Origin: Candidatus Bathyarchaeota archaeon
GTDB lineage: Archaea; Thermoproteota; Bathyarchaeia; Bathyarchaeales; Bathycorpusculaceae
Reading direction: 5' to 3'
NCBI GenBank assembly: GCA_012515445.1
Contig: JAAYYI010000008.1
Coordinates: forward strand, 1 to 32,966
DNA: 32,966 nucleotides
The notes below the pieces were generated by a model. The model was not told the DNA's origin. It ran no database searches and saw only the letters and a list, made by a program, of their open reading frames with translations. Both the position numbers and the translations under genes were made by a program. Below, one piece after another: positions 23,619 through 30,988 of the stretch (the first letter of the stretch is position 1; each line of letters starts with the position of its first letter).

Positions 23619-24797
23619 ATGACTATAAAGATTAATGGCTTTTGCGAGACTCAATTCAAGAAATTAGAGAAAACTTTTCAACAAAATTTTACTAGCGGTC
23701 TTGAAGTTGGAGCTTCCATTTCGCTTACAATTAATGGTAAATACGTAATTGACGTATGGGCAGGCCATAAGGATGCCGCCAAGACAAAGCCTTGGGAAAA
23801 AAACACAATCGTACCGGTTTTTTCAAGTACTAAGGTGATGAGTAATCTCTGCATCCATATGCTCGTAGATAGGGGTTTGGTCGATTTGGATCAACCTGTA
23901 GCCAAATATTGGTCTGAGTTTGCCCAAAATGGAAAAGAAGAATTGCCTATAAAATATCTGCTCAGCCATACGTCCGGTGTTCCTGGTTGGGATTCTCTAA
24001 TCACCCAACAAGATACTTATAACTGGAACAAGGTCACTGGATTGCTTGCAGCCCAAAAGCCATGGTGGAAGCCAGGAACTGCATGTGGGTACCATAAATT
24101 CACTCAAGGTTACATGGTAGGAGAACTCGTTCGTCGAGTTACAGGGAAACCAATCAGGGCATTTTTCACGGAAGAAGTGGCTGAACCCAGCAGAGCCGAC
24201 TTTCATTTGGGATTACCTATAGAATACGAAGCGCAAGAAGCAGACATCATTCCGATTTTTGCCTCGGACGTCCAAAGTGTGTTGCCTCCACCTGGCACTA
24301 TCAGTGCAAGAGTACTCACTAATCCAGTTCTAGATCCGGCGCTTTCTTATGTCAAGTCCCGTGAATGGTTAGAAGCTGAGATTCCTTCAGGCAATGGTCA
24401 TGGAAACGCTCGTTCTATGGCTCGAATCGGAAGCATAATAGCCTGCGGTGGAACATTGGATGGAAAGAAGTATCTATCGTCCACTACTTTAGAGGCAACA
24501 GTAAAAGAACAGTTTTATGGGTTAGATTTAGTATTGTTGAGGCCTGTACGCTGGGGGTTAGGTTGGGCACTCCCGTCAGAAGAGGCGCCCTTTACTCCTA
24601 ATTGGAAAACAAGAAAGGCTTGCGTTGGTCTAGGCGCTGGCGGATCGCTTGTTTTGATGGATCTTGAAAAAAAGTTATGTTTTGCTTATGCGATGAATTC
24701 TATGAGCTTGAAGTCTTTTCCTAATGATATCAGAACTGAAAAGATGTGCCGAGTTTTATACGAATGCTTAGACGAGCCACTAATCAAGGATAAATGA
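23619..24797 (+). CDS. Serine beta-lactamase-fold hydrolase (esterase/class C-like)
   Basis: A 392-residue protein with no signal peptide. The nucleophile motif S-x-x-K is S69-S-T-K72 (VPVFSSTKVMSNL). The second motif is Y158-H-K160 (CGYHKFTQGYMVGEL), where class C enzymes have Y-x-N. The third, near residue 348, reads GLGAGGSLVL in place of the usual H/K-T/S-G. This set fits family VIII carboxylesterases and related serine hydrolases (EstB-like) better than a true beta-lactamase. Cytosolic location is likely. It stands alone, between relic DNA and the tRNA-end repeat, and may itself have been transferred. Confidence 0.88.
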   Translation: MTIKINGFCETQFKKLEKTFQQNFTSGLEVGASISLTINGKYVIDVWAGHKDAAKTKPWEKNTIVPVFSSTKVMSNLCIHMLVDRGLVDLDQPVAKYWSEFAQNGKEELPIKYLLSHTSGVPGWDSLITQQDTYNWNKVTGLLAAQKPWWKPGTACGYHKFTQGYMVGELVRRVTGKPIRAFFTEEVAEPSRADFHLGLPIEYEAQEADIIPIFASDVQSVLPPPGTISARVLTNPVLDPALSYVKSREWLEAEIPSGNGHGNARSMARIGSIIACGGTLDGKKYLSSTTLEATVKEQFYGLDLVLLRPVRWGLGWALPSEEAPFTPNWKTRKACVGLGAGGSLVLMDLEKKLCFAYAMNSMSLKSFPNDIRTEKMCRVLYECLDEPLIKDK

Positions 24798-25193
24798 AAA
24801 AAAGTCTATTCTTTTGACACGATGGCGAAGAACCCAAAGCAGCCATAAAGACCTCCAACTAATCAAACAACTCATCAATAAAGTAGACTCAAAGCCTGAC
24901 AACCTTCCAGGATTCCAGGAGTCATGGGTTTCACATTTTGTCAGTCTGCGGAAAGAAAGTTGGATTTTACGAGTGATACCTATATGCTAAAAAGGGTTCG
25001 ATCTTCCCGATTGTACCTTTGAGGGCTCAATTGTAAATTAAAATTGATATTTCGAAAAATTATAAAAATAGTTCAATGCTCCACTGGAGTGGTGGGCTGT
25101 TGGGATTTGTTCCTCCCCTCCCCAATCCATATCAGACAATAATCGTTTCTTCGCGGCAACCATCTCTTTTTTCTTTTTTGAGGAGGCGCCTGA
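24798..25193. other. 396-base gap carrying the second tRNA-end repeat
   Basis: A plus-strand stretch without ATG (about 24815-24989) encodes SHKDLQLIKQLINKVDSKPD and then WVSHFVSLRKESWILRV before a stop. It has coding character but no start and no recognised family, so it is probably a gene remnant. The rest is AT-rich (25030-25075) and then contains the repeat at 25089-25109. AGGAGG at 25181-25186 is the binding site of the next gene. Confidence 0.4.
25089..25109 (-). repeat. tRNA 3'-end fragment, right copy: probable left att of the provirus
   Basis: These 21 bases are identical to 19689-19709 and correspond on the minus strand to CAAATCCCAACAGCCCACCA, the T-loop to CCA part of a tRNA. The sequence beyond the shared part diverges at once (TTCCTCCCC instead of AACCCAGC), as expected at a recombination boundary. 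The first gene of the viral operon starts 85 bases further on. Confidence 0.55.
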
Positions 25194-25382
25194 TTGATAG
25201 ACCAGTCGCTAAAAGTAGTATACGCCAGAGGCGATGACGCCCAATTACGTGTTTTCATCTACCGAGGACCACTACACATTGGCACAGTTGAAGTAAACTC
25301 AAGTAACTGCCTGAAGGTCTTTCGGGGTATTGGAAACACCTCACCTATTCTAGTACAGTATCTTCCAAAGGGAGAAGAGTAG
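25194..25382 (+). CDS. Small viral-operon protein, TTG start
   Basis: A 62-residue beta-rich protein (LKVVYARGDDAQLRVFIYRG, then HIGTVEVNSSNCLKVFRGIG). The start is TTG, supported by AGGAGG at 25181-25186 with seven bases between. It is the first gene of the operon reaching to 27762. No family is recognised. The alternating hydrophobic pattern suggests a small sheet domain, perhaps a DNA mimic or binder, but this is a guess. Confidence 0.55.
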   Translation: MIDQSLKVVYARGDDAQLRVFIYRGPLHIGTVEVNSSNCLKVFRGIGNTSPILVQYLPKGEE

Positions 25383-25387
25383 CCGCT

Positions 25388-25549
25388 ATGTTTCCTACTG
25401 AACAGGCATATCACTGCTCAGATTGCTCTTTTTGGTGCGGACGCTGCAGTCAGCCCTATATGGCGGGAAGAAGATCCGTTAATCGTCTTGCCTCAAGCGA
25501 AGCCTGTTCTGTTATCAGCCGCAGAGACGCCAAAAGGGAGGGCGCTTAA
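25388..25549 (+). CDS. 53-residue Cys-rich protein
   Basis: MFPTEQAYHCSDCSFWCGRC opens a compact four-Cys cluster (C-x2-C, C-x2-C), probably a zinc knuckle, followed by a basic stretch (MAGRRSVNRL, ISRRDAKREG). GGGAG about 13 bases upstream is a weak binding site, but the stop TAA overlaps the next ATG by one base (TAATG), typical of coupling. Its position before the winged-helix gene parallels the Cys-rich gene at 552-821 in the other cassette. Confidence 0.55.
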   Translation: MFPTEQAYHCSDCSFWCGRCSQPYMAGRRSVNRLASSEACSVISRRDAKREGA

Positions 25550-25899
25550 TGGAACTAAACCTTACTAAATCTGCGCTCATCGAGTGGTTAACTGATGAAC
25601 ATTGGATTGTTCTAAGCTTCCATGGGGGTTTTGCGGACCATCTTGAGCAACTCTACTTTACGCCTGGAACTCCAAAAAACGATGAACTTGAAATCATGGT
25701 TGCGCCGGTACAGATCGCTGGGCTCGAGGGCATAGCTCCATTCTACAGAATTAAAGACACCGTTGAAAACCGCGAATCACTCAGGGCAGCGATGGCAGAG
25801 TACACAGAGGAACGCCTGCAAACCTCAGCAGAGCTTGATAGAAACATCCAAGTTTTCCGTCAACAAATCAGGGCAACAATCCTGCCCACCCTCAGGTGA
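25549..25899 (+). CDS. Viral-operon protein of 116 residues
   Basis: Acidic N-terminal half with ALIEWLTDEHWIVLSFHGGF and EIMVAPVQIAGLEGIAPFYR, then a helical C-terminal half (residues about 70-112, LRAAMAEYTEERLQTSAELD) that may be a coiled coil. No family is recognised. It starts by overlap with the Cys-rich gene and ends seven bases before the winged-helix gene. GGGAGGGCGC just before the ATG is a strong ribosome binding site. By position it corresponds to the coiled-coil gene 818-1042 of the first cassette, although sequence similarity is not obvious. Confidence 0.6.
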   Translation: MELNLTKSALIEWLTDEHWIVLSFHGGFADHLEQLYFTPGTPKNDELEIMVAPVQIAGLEGIAPFYRIKDTVENRESLRAAMAEYTEERLQTSAELDRNIQVFRQQIRATILPTLR

Positions 25900-25906
25900 T
25901 TTTTCT

Positions 25907-26857
25907 ATGGTTGACAGTCAAGATAGAAGTCAAAATAATTCACTTTCAAAGTCCAAAGTCAAATTTGACTTCTCTACCGTACGATCCCGCGTCCTACCCA
26001 TACTAAAAGGCATAGAGGTCCAAATGTACCCTGCCAAGATAGGCCGCGCCCGAGGATGGAGCAAACAACACGTCGATTATTATGTAAAAAAGATAGAAAA
26101 AGCAGGCCTAATCCGCAGACTGAAGCGCAGTAACTTTGTAGATTACGAGTTGACCGAGAAAGGTCAAAACTTTCTCATATCATGTGAGGGAGTGCTGTTT
26201 AGCAGCGGCGTCTTTCGTTTGCATCGGTGTTTTTTCAAGTTCCCGGTTCTGCGGGAGGGGGTTTATCCGATGGGGGATTTTAAGCGGATAGAATTGGTGA
26301 ATTGGACGGCTCTTTTGGGTTTGGAGCAGGGAGTCAAGGTTAGGCATACGACGACGTCATGGATTGTTCATGTCGAGACGTTGTATGGTCGTAGTCCTGG
26401 TGAGCTTGTGACTTTGGCTAAAAACTTAGCTGACAGAGTTGCAAAAGGATTATCCAATAAGTATGGTTGCGTTTTGGGCGAGGGGCAGATTAACAAGCGT
26501 CATGAGTTGGGAGTCGATGATCCAGTTGCCAAACTGCTAAACCGCTACTTTACAGTGAGTACACCTAAGCGGGTTATAGATGACAGCCCGGGAGAAGACG
26601 AAGGCGAGCTTGACCATCTTGGGAGAGATGCTGCCGTCGAGTATTTGCTGATGCCGGAGCGAGTTAAGAAGTTAGAGGGGCAGATGGGCAATGTCCTCTG
26701 TGATTTGGAGAAAATCTCAGGCAGCCTATCAAAACTAGACAAGATGGGCTATGACATAGCAAAGGTTGCTGATGTCCTCTGCAAGCTTGCAGATTCTGGC
26801 AGTAGCCCAGACGTCGCTAAGGCTTCAACTGATGGAGGTAACAGCTATGTCTCTTAG
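25907..26857 (+). CDS. Winged-helix protein, homologue of 1046-2038
   Basis: 316 residues from ATG at 25907; the frame is open further upstream, but AGGTGAT at 25894-25900 and the end of the preceding gene favour this start. The N-terminal winged helix (KIGRARGWSKQHVDYYVKKI, wing ELTEKGQNFLISCEG) and the conserved second domain (VNWTALLGLEQGVKVRHT, SWIVHVETLYGRSPGELV, NKYGCVLGEG, AVEYLLMPERV) align along their length with the protein at 1046-2038. A helical end replaces the finger of the homologue. It is likely the element's main sequence-specific DNA-binding protein; replication, partition or repression are all possible. Confidence 0.8.
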   Translation: MVDSQDRSQNNSLSKSKVKFDFSTVRSRVLPILKGIEVQMYPAKIGRARGWSKQHVDYYVKKIEKAGLIRRLKRSNFVDYELTEKGQNFLISCEGVLFSSGVFRLHRCFFKFPVLREGVYPMGDFKRIELVNWTALLGLEQGVKVRHTTTSWIVHVETLYGRSPGELVTLAKNLADRVAKGLSNKYGCVLGEGQINKRHELGVDDPVAKLLNRYFTVSTPKRVIDDSPGEDEGELDHLGRDAAVEYLLMPERVKKLEGQMGNVLCDLEKISGSLSKLDKMGYDIAKVADVLCKLADSGSSPDVAKASTDGGNSYVS

Positions 26858-27038
26858 GCTTCTTGGTATGGTTTTGGTAGTGAAAACCTGTTCAAAAGCA
26901 CTTTCACCACTATGTCAAGGGCATGGGAAAAGTCCATGCTTTTTGGAAGTTGCTTTTCTACGGTTGCTTGGTGTAGATTACCGAGGGCTAAAAGTAGCGT
27001 GCTTTGATGGAGCGAAAACCTTGGAGTGTGCATTTTGA
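26847..27038 (+). CDS. 63-residue Cys-containing protein
   Basis: It starts inside the end of the winged-helix gene at an ATG preceded by GGAGG (26834-26838), an ideal spacing, and stops two bases before the next ATG (TGACATG). The protein (MSLRLLGMVLVVKTCSKALS, later GVDYRGLKVACFDGAKTLEC) has five cysteines and an N-terminal hydrophobic stretch. No family is recognised. Position and signals support it better than composition does. Confidence 0.5.
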   Translation: MSLRLLGMVLVVKTCSKALSPLCQGHGKSPCFLEVAFLRLLGVDYRGLKVACFDGAKTLECAF

Positions 27039-27039
27039 C

Positions 27040-27558
27040 ATGGAAGCAAACGATGAATCCATTCAAAACACAGCTAATTCAGCCCAAAAAGATGCAAAAA
27101 AGAAGCGTAGCCAAGCCGATAAGGTTGGAAAACTCAAGTATCTGCTTGCAAAGGATAAGAAACTCGACCGTGACATTGCCGAAATAAAGCTCTTGCTTAA
27201 AGTTATCTTCGCTGGCTTGAAAGACTCCCTGCACTTTGAGAAGTCGATAATTGAAGAGGCAGCCTGCCAAGACGAGGTTGACAAAGCCATTCTGCAGCTA
27301 TTGTTTGAAGCAGGCGCTCCCGGATTACTACCTAAAGAAATAGCCGCCAAGCTTGCTGAATTCAAGATTGCACGGCATCAAGTAACTCGCAGGATCGTTC
27401 GCATGAATAAGCGGTTAGCTAAGGAATTGGATTCTGAAGTTGTTGAGCGGCGGGGTTGGTGCTGGGCTATGACGAGGTTCGGTGTAGACGCTTATGGAGC
27501 ATCGGAGAAGGACTTGCTAGCCGAAGGCTTGACCGTGTATAGAGCTGAGGGGACATAA
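27040..27558 (+). CDS. Winged-helix (MarR-like) protein of viral operon
   Basis: 172 residues from ATG at 27040 (an ATG twelve codons earlier lacks a binding site; GGAG lies about 14 bases before this one). A basic Lys-rich N-terminus and a helix (about 30-65, DRDIAEIKLLLKVIFAGLKD) precede a winged helix at about 80-150: ILQLLFEAGAPGLLPKEIAA, KLAEFKIARHQVTRRIVRMN, then the wing VERRGWCWAMTRFGVDAYG. The fold resembles MarR/PadR-type regulators. It is coupled to the small Cys gene before it and lies three bases before the LuxR-like gene. Confidence 0.65.
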   Translation: MEANDESIQNTANSAQKDAKKKRSQADKVGKLKYLLAKDKKLDRDIAEIKLLLKVIFAGLKDSLHFEKSIIEEAACQDEVDKAILQLLFEAGAPGLLPKEIAAKLAEFKIARHQVTRRIVRMNKRLAKELDSEVVERRGWCWAMTRFGVDAYGASEKDLLAEGLTVYRAEGT

Positions 27559-27561
27559 CTT

Positions 27562-27762
27562 ATGGCGTTGACAGATCGAGAGCGGCAGATTCTGCGGTTA
27601 CATGCTGATGGGTTGAGCGACTATAAGATCGCACGAAAATTAAAAATGGAGACGCCAAATGTCACTCGTTCAAGAAATAACGCTCTTAAGAAGCTTAGGT
27701 GCGCAAAGGCTGATTTAGAATTTGCAAACAGTCTCACAATACATGGATCTCGCAAGCAATAA
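27562..27762 (+). CDS. Small LuxR/sigma-4-like helix-turn-helix protein
   Basis: A 66-residue protein that is little more than a helix-turn-helix: LTDRERQILRLHADGLSDYK, then IARKLKMETPNVTRSRNNAL, then KKLRCAKADLEFANSL. The opening matches the DRERQILxLxAxGLSxxxIA signature of LuxR-type domains. It is the last gene of the seven-gene operon and likely a regulator. A decayed homologue of its tail lies at 23272-23343. Confidence 0.75.
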   Translation: MALTDRERQILRLHADGLSDYKIARKLKMETPNVTRSRNNALKKLRCAKADLEFANSLTIHGSRKQ

Positions 27763-27916
27763 CAAAAGTGTTTAGTCTTGGAATAATCCTAAGGATTTAT
27801 CTGTATTAAAAAACGTTAGCTCCTAACCCTTACTCGAGGCTGAATGAATCTCATTTTAGCCTTACTGTTCAAGAAGTGATTTCCAAGGACCATTTGGTTA
27901 AAAAAAGAAGGGAGAA

Positions 27917-29116
27917 TTATTTTCTCTTTCTTTTTATTCTGACGACGGTGAAAGTAATTACGGACAATAGCGTAGCTAGAATGACAGTAGCCAAAATGAT
28001 GGTGAGATTATCTCTTATCACTTCGTTTTGTCTTGCGTTGATAGTATTTGAAGGATTAGTTGGCAATGTCTCGGATTGCTCAGTATCGCTGCTGTAGCTG
28101 CTAGGTTCTGGACCGCCATAACCCATCGTCTTACAGGATATAACTTGTCCATCGTCTGCCCAGACCATTACCTCGATGTAGTAGATGGAACCTGGATATA
28201 CTTCATTTAAGGGCAAATCAATGACCCAGCATGGGTAATATTCGGAGGGATTGAATCTTACGTTCGCTTTTAATTCTGCTTGGATTTTGTCTTTTACGAT
28301 CGTCAAGTTTCCAACTTTCGTGCCGTTGTAATTGTATGAGAAACCATCTGCTTGTTTTAGGGCCATGGATATGGCTTCTTCTTTAGCTATGTTTACTTTT
28401 GAGGAGCCGATTGTAATGTAGCTTCTGCTGTCAAAGAAATCAAGGAAGGTGCCGTTTATATATTCTAGGACTAGTTGGCTATAGTCTACGCCGTTTTGAG
28501 TTCTCACCCAGCAAATAGAGGTAATATCGGAGGCAGTTCTGATTTCAATTCTTAAATTGTCGGTTGTCTTACTTTCGTTTGCATTTAGGTTAACAGTTGT
28601 CAGCATACTTTTCATAGTATTTAATTCGTTATCTTTCGAAAAATTGTTATAGCTATCAAGAAAAATTGACGCTGCTTCGGATGTGTCAGCGGATAGCGGC
28701 TTGTTGCTGTAAGCAATTCCTGAGTCTACTTTTAAGCTGCAAGACCTTAGCGTTGAATTAACATAGCTGAAGGATACTCTGAGGTCACTGTACACTTCTG
28801 TTTTCGTATCCCAATTGATTAATTCGTATACTTCGTTTGTCTGAATGTAGCCTAGCTTTCCGATTGGGTTGTCATCTGTCGTGTAATCCCGGACTTTGGA
28901 TGAAATCAATGTGATTTCGTATCTGTCAATGTCAAGCCCAACTACGTTTTTTAAAAAATTCATAGACTTGTTATTAGCAAAGGAAGGCGCTGATGTTGGG
29001 TTGATGGGGTTGGTGGAATTTGAGGTAGATGCTGATGCTTGTGTGATCGACGAGATCAGGAATACCAAAGCACTAAGTAAAGCAAGTGTATATTTGATTT
29101 TTAGGTTTTTTTTCAT
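27917..29116 (-). CDS. Secreted protein with C-terminal membrane anchor, unknown
   Basis: 399 residues from ATG at 29116, chosen over a GTG three codons earlier because AGGTGA lies just before it. Signal peptide 1-30 (KKNLKIKYTLALLSALVFLI, ending QASAS), a large extracellular domain with several repeated strand segments (YTTDDNPIGKLGYIQTNEVY; KVNIAKEEAISMALKQADGF; IYYIEVMVWADDGQVISCKT), and a transmembrane helix with basic end (LTIILATVILATLLSVITFT, RIKRKRK). The segment with AxxxAL and VWADDGQVISC resembles PepSY/YcdB-like repeats. It directly follows the caspase-like gene and is probably co-expressed. Confidence 0.7.
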   Translation of the reverse strand: MKKNLKIKYTLALLSALVFLISSITQASASTSNSTNPINPTSAPSFANNKSMNFLKNVVGLDIDRYEITLISSKVRDYTTDDNPIGKLGYIQTNEVYELINWDTKTEVYSDLRVSFSYVNSTLRSCSLKVDSGIAYSNKPLSADTSEAASIFLDSYNNFSKDNELNTMKSMLTTVNLNANESKTTDNLRIEIRTASDITSICWVRTQNGVDYSQLVLEYINGTFLDFFDSRSYITIGSSKVNIAKEEAISMALKQADGFSYNYNGTKVGNLTIVKDKIQAELKANVRFNPSEYYPCWVIDLPLNEVYPGSIYYIEVMVWADDGQVISCKTMGYGGPEPSSYSSDTEQSETLPTNPSNTINARQNEVIRDNLTIILATVILATLLSVITFTVVRIKRKRK

Positions 29117-29121
29117 TGTGT

Positions 29122-30672
29122 TCACCTTGGTAGTTGGTAACTCCAGTCACCATATACGCGCATTCTGGAATCAGAATAGTCGCCTATCCAGGGGTTCCAA
29201 ACGCCTACACCGTTTCTCAGGTCAGATGAAGTGTAACTACAGCTGTTTACGTCCCATGAAGCGTCGTTTAGAGCATCCTGAATTGTGTATCCTGGTGTTA
29301 GTGCGTAATCAAAGAACAGATAAACAAAGTGTCCGTAGTTGAATGGGTAGGTTTCTGCAGCTTGCGTGTACCATGGGGAAATGTAATCGAAGGAAATAAA
29401 GACGTGGTCTGCTCCAGCGCCGCTACCTTCTAATGCTAAATTGGTGCTTGCATCTTCAATGTCCATCCATGAACTAGCTAGTCCCCAGCTATGGTCTTCG
29501 ATATCACCGAGCCACGTAGAATCGCCATGCATGCATGCCCAGAGAAAAACAAAATCGTGTGTTCCTCGCCATTTATTCCCATCACTTTTTCCTTCGTTGA
29601 CGTTGTAATGCAGATAGTGGTCCGTTATTACGCCTATGGGCTGAACGCTATATCCTTCGTTATCTACGACACCGCGATGGTAGAATGTGCAGCCAGGTAT
29701 TCCACAGATTCCTTGTTGCTGCGTCTTCCAGTAGTGCCCTTTATAATAGATTGCAGAGAAATCATAGTACGTTTCGCTGTATTGAACGCTGCTATAAACA
29801 GTATCTGGTTGTGTAGTAGCCCAATAGTTTTCTAAGTAGGGATATTTAGATGTGGCAGAAAACAGGTCGTAAATATAGTCTGAGATGTCACCTGATGTTT
29901 GTTCTTCATCTTGGCCGCCTGAGTCATCATCATAGTCTTGGGTTCCCCAATGTACAAACGTTGGTTTTCTGAGTAAGCCATAGTCATAGTAGCCGCTTGT
30001 CTTTTCCATAAAAACGTTTTCATAGGTTGTAAAATGGTATTCGTTCAGCACATTGTTGTTTGAGTCTAAGACCCTAAGATAATCAACTTCTAAGCCAGTT
30101 GTATCTGCAATCCAATAGTCAACGGCTCGAATCATTACTGTTATAACGTTACTGGAAAAACCCGACAAACTTAAGGTTGCTGATGTATCCGTTCTCCAGT
30201 TTACCCAACCGCCGTTGCTTGTAGCGCCGTAGGAGCATGCGGTAAGATAAGTATAGTCTGTCACTGGGTGTTGAGCGTCGTTTTGGGTTCTGAATTCACC
30301 TGAGTTCTCTAGATGCCTATTGTTGTCATGGTTAACTACGAATAATTCGGCAAGAGTATAATAGCTACCACTCCAGTCATCATACCAACGCCAAGATATT
30401 TGCAGCTTTTTTCCGTCTAAGTAGCTTCTCTCAAATGGAATCATTATGTATGCGTCACCTAACCCACCGTCGTTTGACATGAGTTGTACTACTGAACTGG
30501 ATGATTTGCTAACGGTATACGCTGGGTTATAGGCACTCCATTGTTTGTATTCTTTTATTGCTCCAACGTCGTACAGAGTTGTAGGAGCAGCACTAGCAGG
30601 CAATATATTCATAAAAAATGGTGTTGACAGAAGCAAAAGCAATAGCAGACTTGTTATAAGTTGTTTATACAT
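29122..30672 (-). CDS. Secreted protein with caspase-like (clan CD-type) C-domain
   Basis: A 516-residue protein. Signal peptide 1-28. Residues about 30-210 look like a jelly-roll beta sandwich (DAYIMIPFERSYLDGKKLQI, VITVMIRAVDYWIADTTGLE). Residues about 260-490 have the order expected of a caspase/gingipain-type fold: strand then GH (FSAIYYKGHYW, H313), strand then Cys (DFVFLWACMHGD, C380), and a last strand-helix pair (HFVYLFFDYALTPGYTIQDA). H313 and C380 would be the catalytic pair. The assignment is by motif order, so proteolytic activity is a hypothesis. The gene overlaps or abuts the anchored secreted protein downstream (29116), and both could act together at the surface. Confidence 0.6.
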   Translation of the reverse strand: MYKQLITSLLLLLLLSTPFFMNILPASAAPTTLYDVGAIKEYKQWSAYNPAYTVSKSSSSVVQLMSNDGGLGDAYIMIPFERSYLDGKKLQISWRWYDDWSGSYYTLAELFVVNHDNNRHLENSGEFRTQNDAQHPVTDYTYLTACSYGATSNGGWVNWRTDTSATLSLSGFSSNVITVMIRAVDYWIADTTGLEVDYLRVLDSNNNVLNEYHFTTYENVFMEKTSGYYDYGLLRKPTFVHWGTQDYDDDSGGQDEEQTSGDISDYIYDLFSATSKYPYLENYWATTQPDTVYSSVQYSETYYDFSAIYYKGHYWKTQQQGICGIPGCTFYHRGVVDNEGYSVQPIGVITDHYLHYNVNEGKSDGNKWRGTHDFVFLWACMHGDSTWLGDIEDHSWGLASSWMDIEDASTNLALEGSGAGADHVFISFDYISPWYTQAAETYPFNYGHFVYLFFDYALTPGYTIQDALNDASWDVNSCSYTSSDLRNGVGVWNPWIGDYSDSRMRVYGDWSYQLPR

Positions 30673-30988
30673 AATTCTATCTCCGTTGTATGGAGCTAAG
30701 GTTATAGCCCCTAAGAAGGGTTTGATTATTTAGCTTTATAAGACTTATCTAAATTGCCAGCCTGAGGGAAAGTCTCTATGTTGGTCGCTAACTCTGTAAT
30801 ACCTTTAAATTTAAAATGTTGCGCTCATTTCCATGGTCGCATTATCTGATCGCATAACGCTACCTAAATTAACTGACGGAAATCAGAGTTCCATTTAATC
30901 GTAGTAAAGGTTATCCTGTTTGAGATATTATCGTGTTTAGGCTCTCAAGCCATTAAAGCATAGCTTCGGTATTTTTTACGATTGAGTT
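30673..30988. promoter_or_regulatory. 316-base divergent region with the 28-base element at 30929-30956
   Basis: It lies between the secreted-protein operon (minus) and the capsid module (plus). The 28-base element carrying GGCTCTCAAGCC (plus strand) ends 32 bases before the protease start and is shared with the relic at 21586-21613. The remainder is AT-rich and without a gene. TTTAGG and flanking AT-rich bases at 30936-30941 may belong to the late promoter. Confidence 0.55.

Noticed and set aside
25073-25258. Minus-strand open frame of 61 residues over the right tRNA-end repeat
   Set aside because: It shares the residues KSQQPTT with the frame at 19427-19723 only because both read through the same tRNA repeat.
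25763-25906. 48-codon upstream extension of the winged-helix gene
   Set aside because: It overlaps the end of the preceding gene in another frame, and homology with 1046-2038 begins only after the ATG at 25907.
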